A stretch of 64,000 bases of DNA from assembly GCA_029215795.1 (NCBI GenBank), contig JARDYH010000006.1, positions 24,505,501-24,569,500 of the forward strand, written 5' to 3'. Made by a program: the position numbers and the translations under genes. Position 1 is the first letter of the stretch, and every line of letters starts with the position of its first letter. Below, one piece after another: positions 10,864 to 21,014 of this stretch. The DNA comes from Anniella stebbinsi (lineage: Eukaryota; Chordata; Lepidosauria; Squamata; Anniellidae). The notes beneath the pieces are model-generated. The model was given only the letters and a program-made list of their open reading frames with translations, had not been told where the DNA came from and ran no database searches.

Positions 10864-11665
10864 TCATGTCACGGTCCTTATATACAGAAGCTTTCCAACT
10901 GCTTCTCTGTACTTGTTGTCTGGGAAGATTGGGCTGTTTTCATCTTGTTTAAGATAATTTATCTCCATAGGAGTTCTCACTCCTTTTGCATCTTTCAAAC
11001 CAATGCTATCAAGCAGATCTATAATTTTTTGTTTTTGATCAAGAAGGTAACTTCCATTTTCTTCCCTTACTATTTGTATCCCAAGGTAATATGTGATGTC
11101 TCTTAGCTGCTTCACTTCCACTTCTTGGTTCAGGTGTTGCACTATTTCATAACAGTCTGTCTTATCTTGGTAACGTAAGATCAGATCATCCACATAAACT
11201 AAAATGTATGTCCATCTGTTATCTCTGGTTCGTGAGTACAAACAGGGCTCTGCTGTGTGTAAATCTTTCCTTGGTGAGCATCTGATCCAGTTTTTCATTC
11301 CACGCTCTTGCGGCTTGTTTTAAGGCCATAAATGCTTCAGTTTGCACACATGGTGTTCCTTTTCTTGTTCTACAAACCCAGGTGGTTGTTCCATGTATAT
11401 ATTTTCTTCAATCACTCCATGTAAGAAAGCAGTCTTTATATCCAGATGTTCAACATGCATTTCTTTGGATGCTGCTATACTTAATAGAATTCTATGTTTT
11501 GTCATAATCTTTGCCATATTTCTGACAATACCCTTAGCCTCCAGTCTGGCCTTGTATCTTTGGATCTCCCCTTCTGCATCTTGCTTGATTTTAAAAACCC
11601 ATTTGTATCTTTCTTTCTTTCTTTTGGTAGGTAATTCTGTGAGTGTCCAGGTTTGGTTCTAAACT
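10864..11665 (-). pseudogene. copia pol, reverse transcriptase (broken)
   Basis: The minus-strand blocks begin near 11660 (TWTLTELPTKRKKERYKWVF) and run through HVEHLDIKTAFLHGVIEENI (about 11450; the D of motif A is present) to ILVYVDDLI (about 11200; catalytic YVDD intact) and LGIQIVREENGSYLL. At least one frameshift near 11310 and others near 10860 break the ORF, so it cannot make active enzyme. Confidence 0.9.
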
Positions 11666-12078
11666 AGAGATTCAATCTCTTCCTCTGCTGCTTTGCTCCA
11701 TTGTTCCCTTTCTGCTGCTGGCATATTGTTACATCTTCCCATGTCAGGGGCTCTGGTATAGCTTCAGCCTTGGCAAGATAGGAGAGTCGCTTGGGTGGTT
11801 TTCCCTTGTTTGTCCTGGTTGAACATCTGACATTTGACTCAGTATTTCCTTCTTATGTAAGCACTTCAGACACTTTTTTCTGTTAGTCTCAGGTTCACTA
11901 CTAATTGTTGTGGATTTTCATTTTCCATTGTTGATGAGCTCACTTCAGCATTTAGTACTTCTTTGTTTGATTTCTCACTTTCATCAATATATACAGCATG
12001 ACATTCTCTGATTGTGTCTGTTTTAGTGTCCAAGATTCTGTATCCTTTGCATCCCAGTGCATATCCAACGAGTATGCC

Positions 12079-12500
12079 TTATTTTGCTCTAAGGTCCATC
12101 TTGGTCCTTTTCTCCTTATAGGTGTATACCTTGGAACCAAAAACTTTAAAATGTGCTATGCTTGGCTTGCGTCCATACCATAACTCATATGGTGTGCTGC
12201 TTGCCCCTTTGGTTAGCAATCTGTTTTGTAAGTAAGTTGCTGTCATAGTTGCTTCTCCCCAGTACTTATTAGGTAACTCTGCATCAAACAACATGCATTT
12301 TGCCATTTGTGTAATGGAATGGTTCGTCTGCTCTGCCACTCCATTTTGTTCTGGAGTATATGGCATTGTAGTATGATGTTCTATTCCTTCTCGCATCAGA
12401 TATTATATCACATTCTTCCCCATGTATTCACCTCCATTGTCTGTCCGGATCACTTGTGGTTTCTAACTATTGCTACATACGGTATGTTTTAATCCTTTCT
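12079..12500 (-). pseudogene. copia integrase catalytic core, second half
   Basis: Minus-strand translation gives VIRTDNGGEY (about 12450, the second catalytic Asp) followed by TPEQNGVAEQTNHSI (about 12355, the catalytic Glu), then ELPNKYWGEA. A frameshift near 12400 splits the two. This is the DDE integrase of the copia element. Between 11666 and 12078 is the weakly conserved integrase-RT linker. Confidence 0.88.
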
Positions 12501-12539
12501 AGTACTTGACTTTTCTCTCTTAGATACATAACTGTTTAT

Positions 12540-13046
12540 CTACTGTAAATCCTCTATAAAAGTCACCATGTATCTGTTTCCACCTGGTGTTTGTGTTTCC
12601 ATGGGTACACAAACATCACTGTGAATCAATTCTAGGGGGCGCTTGGTTTGACTCACACAATGCTTGTTAAAACTAGGTCTTGTTGCTTTCACTTTAACAC
12701 AGCATATGCATTTCTCTTGATTGGCACATGATGTCATCAGTATACCTTTTGTTAGGCTTCCTTTTTTAAGTTGGGAAATGACATCATCTCTATTCCCAAA
12801 TCTCCTGAGCCATAGTTTTTCACATTTCTTGTGAGAACATTTCTTTGCAGTTCTAGCATACCCTTTTTGATTGTTAAAACCATATATATCATCTCTTATA
12901 GTTCCAGTTGCAATTAAATCATTGTATTTGCTGGTTGTACATTTGTCCCCTCTAAATTTCACAGTAAAACCGTTCTGTGCTAGGATATGTACTGATAGAA
13001 GGCTGTTCTTCATCTCTGGGACATATAAGACATTTTTAACTTGCAC
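12540..13046 (-). pseudogene. copia gag-pre-integrase and integrase N-terminus
   Basis: About 168 residues on the minus strand: a protease/gag-pre-integrase region (NVLYVPEMKNSLLSV), a degraded zinc-binding segment (KLWLRRFGNRDD followed by CANQEKCICCVK), and the first integrase motif LELIHSDVCVPM with the first catalytic Asp. Both zinc-binding histidines normally in LWHRRFGH are replaced (L and N), a sign of decay. Confidence 0.87.
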
Positions 13047-13234
13047 TTCCCTAGTGCTGCCTGCTGGTGTTTTACAGTGCAGAACACCTGTCCTTTCACC
13101 TTTTGCATTTAAAGCTCTCCCATCAGCAAGATAAACAATGCTGTTGTTATTATTCAGTTCTGTAAAGAATTATCTGCAATTGGTCATATGACAGGTTGCT
13201 ACTGAATCAATGTGCTACTTAGAGTTTAAGTTAT

Positions 13235-13533
13235 TCAGTGTGACTTTAAAACATGCATGCTGTGGATTATTTTGTACCTTCCCTTTCTGTGAAAACCTTT
13301 TTGTTTTCCTCTGTAGCTTTTGGGATGCTGACTTTGTTCAGAAAAGCTCTTGTTGCAATCCTTTTTGAAATGACTAAGACTGCCACAGATAAAACAATTT
13401 GTGTTTTTATTGTCTTTCACTCTGTAAGCTGACTGCATTGGTGACACAGTCACGCTTTCATTCTCTTGTGTGATCTGATTCAAAACATACTTTAAAGATA
13501 AATTCTCCCTTTCTTCAATTGCATTAATTAAGG
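13235..13533 (-). pseudogene. copia gag zinc knuckle, cut by MITE
   Basis: The minus strand encodes CFICGSLSHFKKDC, a CX2CX4HX4C nucleocapsid knuckle, preceded by NAIEERENLSLKYVLNQITQ. The reading frame is open right up to the palindromic MITE at 13534. The rest of gag, the primer-binding site and the 5' LTR are not found beyond it. Confidence 0.85.
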
Positions 13534-13853
13534 TAGGGTGACCAGATAAAATCCAGGTCAGGGCTCATGTAACTTTAACAGTTGTAGAGAAAAGGGAATT
13601 TCAGCCAGTGTCATTTGTATGCAATTAGTTCCTGGTGAAATTCCCTCTTCATCACAACAGTTAAAGTTGCAGGCACTATACTAGAGTGACCATATACAAA
13701 AGAAGGCAGGGCCCCTGCAACTTTAACTGTTGTGATGAAGAGGGAATATCACCAGGAACTAATTGCCTACAAATGACACTGGCTGAAATTCCCTTTTCTC
13801 TACAACTGTTAAAGTTACATGAGCCCTGTCATCCTTTTCATATGGTCAGCCTA
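13534..13853. mobile_element. long palindromic MITE, copy 1
   Basis: Starts TAGGGTGACCAG and ends GGTCAGCCTA. The two halves are near-complete inverted copies: AACTTTAACAGTTGTAGAGA near 13570 mirrors TCTCTACAACTGTTAAAGTT near 13800, and TTCCCTCTTCATCACAACAG near 13640 mirrors the sequence near 13725. No ORF. Other copies are at 21246 and 40130, with half a copy at 27886. The TAGGGTGACC end suggests a hAT origin, tentatively. Confidence 0.85.
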
Positions 13854-14343
13854 TTGAGTATTGCATCCAGTTCTGGGCACCATACTTCAAGAAGGATGCA
13901 GACAAGCTGGAGCGTGTTCAGAGGAGGTAATAAGGATGATTAGGGGTCTGGAAACAAAGCCCTATGAGGAGAGATTGAAAGAACTAGGCATGTTTAGCCT
14001 GGAGAAGAGAAGATTGAGGGAAGACATGATAGCACTCTTCAAATACTTGAAAGGTTGTCACACAGAGGAGGGCCAGGATCTCTTCTTGATCAACCCAGAA
14101 TGCAGGACATGGAATAATGGGCTCAAGTTACAGGAAGCTGGACATCAGGAAAAACTTCCTGACTGTTAGAGCAATAGGACAATGGAACCAATTACCTAGG
14201 GAGGTGGTGGGCTCTCCCACACTAGAGGCAGCTGGACAACCATCTGTCAGGGATGCTTTAGGGTAGATTCCTGCATTAAGCAGGGGGTTGGACTCGATGG
14301 CCTTATAGGCCCCTGCCAAGTCTACTATTCTATGATTCTATGA
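13852..14343 (+). mobile_element. CR1 LINE 3' end
   Basis: Plus-strand CR1: translation gives [24 protein letters not shown] text, then [20 protein letters not shown] and [17 protein letters not shown]. It closes with the TTCTATGATTCTATGA tail. It ends only 93 bp before a HARS1 exon. Frameshifts are present. Confidence 0.93.
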
Positions 14344-14436
14344 ACTGGGTTGGATGGAAGAGGTCTTCAAGGAATTTTACCACTGCTGATGCATCTTTCA
14401 CCCGGGGTTTGTGTCCTGTATGTGTCACTTCTGCAG

Positions 14437-14564
14437 GTGGGTTGAGTCTTATTGAAGAGTTGCTCCAGGATCCAAAGCTGTCCCAGAACAAGCTGGCTAG
14501 GGAAGGGCTTGTGGAAATGAAGCAGCTTTTTGAGTACTTGGCCCTTTTTGGCATTTCTGATCAG
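14437..14564 (+). CDS. HARS1: HARS1 exon (first one in window)
   Basis: This is an internal exon of cytoplasmic histidyl-tRNA synthetase, which charges tRNA-His with histidine using ATP. It reads [19 protein letters not shown] then [17 protein letters not shown], matching human HARS1 from about residue 270. The acceptor is CTGCAG at 14431-14436 and the donor GTGAGT at 14565. The exon enters with two bases of a split Gly codon and leaves in phase 0. It belongs to the insertion domain/catalytic region linker of this class II enzyme. Earlier exons (coiled-coil WHEP-like N-terminus and motifs 1 and 2) are not seen in the preceding 14 kb. HARS2 is less likely because later exons match HARS1-specific residues. 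Confidence 0.96.
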
Positions 14565-14653
14565 GTGAGTGAGGGAGATGCTATTTCTTGCCTATCTAGT
14601 CACATTGACGAGATAGTAGTGCCTACTAATGAAGTTTTCGACCTGTTTTACAG

Positions 14654-14896
14654 ATGTCCTTTGACTTGAGCCTGGCTCGTGGCCTGGATTATTATACTGG
14701 AGTAATATATGAGGCTGTCCTTCTCCAGCAGCAAAATGAACATACGGAGGAATCTATTGGTGTGGGCAGTGTAGCTGGAGGTGGCCGCTACGATACACTA
14801 GTAGGGATGTTTGACCCTAAAGGGCGGAAGGTGCCTTGTGTGGGAGTCAGCATTGGCATTGAGCGGATCTTTTCCATCATGGAACAAAAGGTGACG
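14654..14896 (+). CDS. HARS1: HARS1 exon with HisA, HisB and motif 3
   Basis: An 81-codon exon, phase 0 at both ends, after a TTTTACAG acceptor and before GTAAGG. It carries the histidine-recognition motif A (RGLDYYTG), motif B (GGGRYD) and class II motif 3 ([12 protein letters not shown]) that binds ATP. All key residues look intact. The variable stretch after EAVLLQ ([14 protein letters not shown]) differs from human but is one or two residues off in length at most. The end EQKVT joins the next exon's ASEEK, matching human EQRLEALEEK residue for residue in length. Confidence 0.97.
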
Positions 14897-16300
14897 GTAA
14901 GGGCTGTTTGCTGTTCTGTTTTCAAAGGGTTGTTTGTGATAACATGTTAACCTGCTTGCAACAAATGTCCAAAAAGTCACCAATTTTTTAGTCTGTGTCT
15001 ATGTGACTCCAAACTTTGAAATTGCAGGGGGGTCTTTTTAGGCCAGCACAAATCATGTAGCATAAAAAGTGTTGAGGGGTATGTCTGTAATCAGAGGTAT
15101 ATGAGTTTACATGATCATCATAGTTGATATACTAAGAGTAACTACTGAATAGCCACATAACACTGTTCCTTTACACAGATGTTACTGGGGATGAATTAAA
15201 TTTGTATATGTGCTCCAGTGAACCTAAGAGAATCCTCCTGCAAGTGGAAGTGGCTAAACAATTCATGGACCATCTATCCATGATTTGCTTATCATGTCTG
15301 ATCTGGAAACTTTGGCTTTTCTCTCCTCAAACAAACCAGAGTCATAAGCCATGGTATATTGTTGGCTTACGACTCTGGCTTTTTTGAGGAGAGACAAGCT
15401 AGAGATCCTGGTTCAGATATCACAATAAACAAAACAAACCACAGCTGGAGAGTCCATGGTTTAACTGCTCCCATTTGCAGCCAGAGTGATCTCGCAGTAT
15501 ACATGAGCACACTACTCATAAACAAGCTAGGATTTCCAGGACCCTGGCTTTTTGTTGTATCTGCAAGCAGTGATTGTGGGAGATGGTTCTGTATGCCAGA
15601 AGGGTTATAGTCCAATAAACTAGAAGTCTCAAAGAAAAAAAATACTCAGAATTACATGAATGGAAATGTAACGCCCAAAATATAATTTAGTGCTCAGCAA
15701 AAATGATTTTATAAGAAACCACCCCAACATTTGGGAGTCCTTCCCAAGAGAGAAGGATCTACTTGCTCCTGAACTTTCAAAAACATTAATATCAAACATG
15801 AAGCCCTACTTTAAAAAAATCAGGTTAGAAACGATCATCCTATATACTCATTGCGTAGGGATCAGTTCCTTATAGTCTTATAATCTTAATGGCCCTGACC
15901 CAAAGTGTTTAAACTATGAAAAGGGTGAAAAGAAACTTTACTTTACTTACAGTACATAGTAGGTTCCTAAATAGTAGAAAGGACCTACTGCTGGGGGATT
16001 TGCTTTATATATGTGGTGATAATAGGAGCCCTTCCTCTGTATTCTCACTGCTTCTTACACTGGGATATGTCTACAAATACTTATATTGCTATAAACCAGT
16101 CAGTCTCTATGCCTGTTGTCTGTAATATCACTAATTGTCTGACTTGGCTCTTCAATACTGTTGGGATAGTCTTTCCATTTGGTGCAATAGGCTCATTACC
16201 ATGCTTTGAACTTCTACTGCAAGTATAAATTGTACAAATTCTCTTGTGAGTATTTCCATACCACCATCACCCCCTTTCAAAACTTTGTTTCTACCTTCAG
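14897..16300 (+). other. HARS1 intron with a hairpin
   Basis: Begins GTAAGG and ends TACCTTCAG. It contains an inverted repeat (15321-15393). The remainder is AT-rich and no exon was recognised. Confidence 0.85.
15321..15393. repeat. 30-bp-arm hairpin in HARS1 intron
   Basis: The arm at 15321-15350 (CTCTCCTCAAACAAACCAGA...) pairs with the arm at 15364-15393 with about 4 mismatches around a 13-nt loop. It is probably the collapsed end of a small DNA transposon. Confidence 0.75.
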
Positions 16301-16417
16301 GCTTCTGAGGAGAAGATCCGGACAACAGAGACCCAGGTCCTTGTGGCATCTGCCCAGAAGAAACTCCTTGAAGAGAGGCTAAAACTTGTGTCTGAACTCT
16401 GGGATTCAGGGATCAAG
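16301..16417 (+). CDS. HARS1: HARS1 exon, start of anticodon-binding domain
   Basis: 39 codons, phase 0 to 0, acceptor CTACCTTCAG and donor GTACAA. It reads [19 protein letters not shown] then [15 protein letters not shown], nearly identical to human HARS1. It opens the C-terminal anticodon-binding domain of class IIa synthetases, which reads the tRNA-His anticodon. VLVASAQKK favours HARS1 over the mitochondrial paralogue HARS2, which has a different sequence there. Confidence 0.97.
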
Positions 16418-16959
16418 GTACAACTATAGTGTATTGGGGTCAAGCCAAGAATGATGACTTCAGACTTGGGGAGTGTTTGGACGATTGCAGGTGGAAAATA
16501 AGCCATTGTGGCTTCTCTCCCTGCCTCCACACATGGCATGTACATGCCCATTGTTTACATAGCTATCCACACTGCAGCTTAGGTTGATGTGTCATCCAAA
16601 CCCAGAGCAAAGCATAGCGGGGTAGCTTTGTACCCACCCTACAAGCTGTATTGCAAGTCAGTGTAGGTAATTAAGTAAACAATGGGGGTGAACACGTTGG
16701 GATCCATTCCTCCCATGATCATCTGAACCCAGTCTGGGTCTCTCTCTGTCTTTGTGGTTTGGTAAGAAAATAATAGGAAGAGAAGTACTTGATGTGATGC
16801 AATATCTGAGTAAGATAGCCTAGATTACATGCGTTGCTGCCTGTTTGGCTAATTCTAGTAGCTGGACCAGACATTAATTGAAGCCCAATATTTTATTCTA
16901 TGATAGTCAGATCAACAGTTCAAAAATAAGATGTCTCCAGAATTCTGGTGTTAGTCCTG

Positions 16960-17165
16960 TGATGCACACACCGCAGACGAAGCCATTTTGGTCCATAAAG
17001 GGGGGGGGGGAATTTAAAATCCACAGTCGGGCAATTCCTTTACTAGGACAAAACAAAATGTCACACAATTTTCCAGAACTCTTCATCAGGTTAGATGTTA
17101 AGCAAAGCAGGGGTTAGAGAAAGCTGGCATGATGTTGAAGTCACAGTCTGTATATAACCAGTCTT
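16960..17165. repeat. unclassified interspersed repeat
   Basis: The text (GTCCATAAAG, an 11-G run at about 16999, AATTTAAAATCCACAGTCGG, AACTCTTCATCAGGTTAGAT) has the look of a dispersed reptile repeat rather than unique intron sequence. Family not identified. Confidence 0.4.
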
Positions 17166-17175
17166 AAAATTATTG

Positions 17176-17886
17176 TTTGTCATCTGACCAGAGAACATTA
17201 GTTATGTTACGTCAGCTGCACCCCTTCCTAGAGTTGGAAGACCTAAAGACGGTAATGCACGCTCTGATAACTTTGAGGCTCGACTTCTGCAATGTGCTGT
17301 ACATAGGGCTACCTCTGTGCCTAGTACAGAAACTTCAACTAGTTCAAAATATGGCAGCCAGGTTGGTCACCGGTACACCTAGGGGTGACCATATTACACC
17401 AGCTTTAAAATCACTCCACTGGCTGCCAATTACTTCCCGGGCGACATACAAAGTGCTGGTCATTGCCTTTAAAGCCCTACATGGTTTGGGTTTAGGTTAC
17501 CTGTAGAATCACCTTCTCCCACACAATCCGCCCCGCACGCTCAGGTCCTCTGGGAAGAATTTACTACAGTCAGCCAAAACTAGGCTGATAACTGTTACCC
17601 AGAGGACTTTCTCTTCTGCTGCTCCCAGACTGTGGAATGGCCTGCCAGGAGAGATTTGCCAACTTAACAGTCTTTCAGAATTTAAGAAAGCTATAAAGAC
17701 TGATTTCTTCCAGCAGGCCTACCCAGTCGAATTTTAAGAGTTTTATTGATATTTTAACAATATTAGTTTTTATATGTTTTTAATCAGTTTTATGTATTTT
17801 ATATCATTTGTTTTTACTGTTGTTCCCCGCCTCAATCCAGAGGGAGAGGCGGGTAAGAAATAATAATTATTATTATTATTATTATC
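17176..17886 (+). mobile_element. L2 LINE 3' fragment
   Basis: Encodes the RT C-terminal segment LEDLKTVMHALITLRLDFCN, GLPLCLVQKLQLVQNMAARL, and KSLHWLPITSRATYKVLV, then a 3' UTR ending in (ATT)n at 17865. It keeps a Gln codon (in QLVQNM) where the two L2 copies at 45.4 and 60.8 kb have a stop. Confidence 0.92.
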
Positions 17887-18626
17887 ATTTGGTGGATTAG
17901 AAATTTAATAAATAAATGAATATAGAAAGAGATTACTGTTTAATTGAATTTGGTTCTTCTAGGTACTATGCTGGCTTCAGGTTACAACTAAACCTGCTTG
18001 GACAAAGAAACACACACTCAGGGTTGTGTCCAATGTTAATCTCACTTAAACTCCATTCATTTTTAGTGAGTCTACTCTAAATAGGACTAATATTGGAAAC
18101 AACCCACAATATCTGAAAATATAAAATCCAGCAGTTAACTGGAACGGTTTTTAAAAAATATATATTAAAATCCAGCAGTTAAATGGATCTTGAAATACAT
18201 AGGTGAGGGTGGCTTGGAGCTAGAATAATCTGAATTAAGTGTGTGTTCTAAGGGATCATCATGTTCTGGAATTAGAGAATCTAGGAACTCCAGTCTGTGT
18301 GGGCAGGTGCTGGTCACACCATCTTCCTGGCATTTAAATGCACCTGCCACTAACAAGTGTATAGAACAATGAATGGGTTTAAAAGGTTCTACCATTAGGA
18401 AATATTTCTTACATAAATTAATCTGCAAAGAAACCCACACATCTGCCATGGAAACCCAGGATGATGCAGGGGATTCTGGGGATGTATAATTCATGCAGGC
18501 CATTGCTCAGGCCTAGCTGATCTCATGTGAAGGGAGAATTTGCGTTGAAAACCATTAGCATAGAACAATGGAGGTTAGTCTCAACCTTTCCCTACTAACT
18601 TTTTCTCTGCTCTGCATTCTCTCTAG

Positions 18627-18773
18627 GCAGAGATGCTTTATAAGAAGAATCCCAAGTTACTGAACCAGTTGCAGTACTGTGAGGAAACAGGAATCCCTCT
18701 TGTTGCCATCCTGGGAGAGCAAGAGTTAAAGGATGGAGTGGTCAAACTGCGAGATGTAGCTACTAGAGAAGAG
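18627..18773 (+). CDS. HARS1: HARS1 exon, anticodon-binding domain
   Basis: 49 codons, phase 0 to 0, acceptor CTCTCTAG and donor GTGTGC. It reads [20 protein letters not shown], then [20 protein letters not shown] and RDVATREE. This is the core of the anticodon-binding domain, colinear with human HARS1 ([20 protein letters not shown]). Confidence 0.97.
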
Positions 18774-19817
18774 GTGTGCATGTCCCTTTGTTTTAGGGTT
18801 GTGAAGATGGAAAGGTAGAAATATTATGCTTTCATATAAACTGAAATATAAACAGTTCCACTAAAAGCAGGAGTCATTTATCACTGAATATAGCATAAAA
18901 ATTGAATTCTTTTGTGTATTGTATCCTGAAGAGACTCTGCATGCAGTATAGAACTATATCTGCAAAAAACATATCTGTATTACTTTTACATGCAAACTTT
19001 CTTACAGAAGCTCAAAGAGGCATACTTGGTTCTCCTTACTCCCATTTTATCATCACAACAGTCCTAATAGGCTAAGATATAAGTAGCACAATCAATTTCA
19101 TTGTGATTTAAATCTAGTCCAACACTGTAATTAGTACACCACCCTGGTTTTCAAATTCCATCAGTCCTACCGTCTGTTTACTCTGATGGCTCTTGTTAAT
19201 TGGTGCAGGATCCCTAGTGGTATTTAGTTGTGTATAGGCCTATGTCGAGCTGCCTAATTAGCACAGTTATTTAGCTCTTCTTTGTGCAAACCCACCCAAT
19301 GAGTCTGGGATTAAGGGAATTAGATGTGAATTAGATGTGAATTACCTAATTCAATAGGTGAAGTAGCTCCTTGAATCTTTCCCTTCCTCATATGTAGCAG
19401 GTTTAGATAACGTTTAGCTATGAAACAAGGAGATGCTACTAATTTGGCTGTCACACACTGGACAAGATGGCAGCTCCCTCTTGCTCTGTTCCTTCTAAAA
19501 TCCTGTGCTCTCGCCCTGTGTCCAAAAAAGTACTGTAAAAACAGTTGTGCAGTCCATCAATTGCTGCACAGGAATGCCTGAAACTCTCTCAAGAATCTAT
19601 GGCAAATGAATGTGAAATGTAGCTGGGAAGTTTACTTGCCTTCTGCTGTTAAGATAAAAACATGGCAAGTTTGTTTCAGTGAGAGAGGATGGCTTAATAT
19701 TGCACAGGAAATATTGTATTGTGTAATAATCACAGATTGTGGAACTGTGAAATATGCAGAGGCAATGGATTGAGAGAGGTTATGTTTTGTAGCTTACTCA
19801 TGTTTTCTGTTTTGCAG
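18774..19817 (+). other. last HARS1 intron
   Basis: GTGTGC...TTTTGCAG. Around 19000-19140 is a diffuse SINE-like segment (CATCACAACAG context); otherwise nothing is recognised. Confidence 0.8.
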
Positions 19818-19877
19818 ATGGATATTTGCAGAGGAAAACTTGTTGAGGAAATCAAGAGACTAACATGTCTTCCCTAG
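19818..19877 (+). CDS. HARS1: HARS1 terminal coding exon
   Basis: Reads MDICRGKLVEEIKRLTCLP and stop (TAG at 19875-19877) after a TTTTGCAG acceptor. It corresponds to human [20 protein letters not shown]. The human end (TGQPLCIC) is replaced by TCLP, so the tail is about four residues shorter. Total HARS1 coding sequence in the window is 695 bp, about 230 residues. Confidence 0.94.
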   Translation: MDICRGKLVEEIKRLTCLP

Positions 19878-20285
19878 AAATATTTACTGCACTTCCTTTG
19901 GAAGATTTGCTAAGTCCTTCATAAAAATATCCTACCAGTTTTGCTCATAAAACACCCTCCGGTGGGAGGAGGTTGACCTCCAAGCTGTATTTATTTTACT
20001 GTGGAACTGCTTTTCACCAGGTTTAAACAGTGCTGGAACATTATCTTAAAAGAAAAAGGGAAAAAGTTACCCCTGCAAAAGAATTTTACCGCGTCCTTCT
20101 GAGAGATTCCTCGAGGATACCATCTGGTCTTTGAACATTTCAGTGATCATGCTGTGATGGTTCATAATGGCAAGGCTGGGCAAATGTTTCCAGTGTCCTG
20201 GCCCATGCACGCTTCCCATTCTGCCTGAATTATCATTTTGAAAATATTATTTGGCATTTCTAATAAACATATTCCAGCCCCATGC
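19878..20285 (+). other. HARS1: HARS1 3' UTR
   Basis: About 400 bp of non-coding sequence from the stop to just after AATAAA at 20262. The end is inferred from the signal. Confidence 0.75.
20262..20267 (+). terminator. HARS1 poly(A) signal AATAAA
   Basis: Canonical AATAAA 385 bp after the HARS1 stop, followed by GTGCTGTG-rich sequence near 20288 that could be the downstream element. Confidence 0.75.
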
Positions 20286-20926
20286 TTTGTGCTGTGTTCA
20301 TATTTTTCCTTTTATCTACAGAAAAAACATGTTCAGCAGCCATCACTGCATTCTTCCCTTTCTATTAGTATGTTTTCTTCTTTAAAAGAACAACTCTGGC
20401 CAGATAACTTATCAGTATTCTGTTATATCATGCAACATGCTAGCAAGCGTAGTTTGGATTCTTAAACAAAAAAGCAGTGGGAATGGGTCATATTATAAGA
20501 GTAGGGGCTGGTCTTTACAAGTCAAGCAAACGTGTGCATATTTTACATATATCAAATTATTTTTTCCTTTATTGTTGTGCCACTCTTATCAAAGACACTT
20601 TAACCTTCTAATATTAAAATATAGTTATCTATATTGGAGTTCGTGAGGTTATTTTTTCTAATCAAATATTTTTTAAAAAATAACCCCTTCCACGGTGGTT
20701 TTGTTTTTGTTAAAATTTAAAGTTTCTGCTCAAAGGGCATAGGGGTCAGTGAGACCCTAATTAAAGTGAATGATAGGAAAAGCTACATGTGTAAAGGCAA
20801 GGGACCTGTTTGCACATCACTGCAACAAATTGTTGGGCTGCATGGTGCATAAGCCACTTCCATGGAACGCAGACACATTGGATTGTGAAGGAGACTTGAG
20901 AAATAAGTACCACTATTGAGGCACAA
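20286..20926. other. HARS1-DND1 intergenic spacer, nothing recognised
   Basis: AT-rich spacer with no convincing exon or repeat. Confidence 0.6.
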
Positions 20927-21014
20927 TGGCAGCATTCGGACGACACGATAATCAGCCGGGGGGGGGGGGGGCGCAATCAGTTGCGTTGATTATCGTGTCG
21001 TCTGAATGCTGCCA
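20927..21014. mobile_element. hairpin MITE with G14 loop
   Basis: The arm TGGCAGCATTCGGACGACAC... (20927) and its complement ending ...TCTGAATGCTGCCA (21014) pair over about 27 bp with one mismatch. The 33-nt loop includes 14 consecutive G. Remnants of the same ends occur at 21054-21077 (GTCGTCCAAATGCTGCC) and 21118-21145, so at least two further decayed copies adjoin it. The ends resemble those of the element at 9575-10121. Confidence 0.8.

Larger units (their letters stand above)
16418..18626 (+). other. HARS1 intron with repeats
   Basis: Holds an unclassified reptile repeat (about 16960-17165) and an L2 3' fragment (17176-17886). An open frame at 18165-18503 (minus) resembles no known protein; a 14-bp word AATCCAGCAGTTAA is repeated near 18126 and 18169 beside it. 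Confidence 0.8.

Noticed and set aside
18165..18503. 112-codon minus-strand frame in a HARS1 intron
   Set aside because: No recognisable domain, in an intron, beside a short direct repeat; likely chance or an unknown repeat.
14437..19877. Assignment to mitochondrial HARS2
   Set aside because: Residues [25 protein letters not shown] and [12 protein letters not shown] match cytoplasmic HARS1 better, and DND1 adjoins HARS1.
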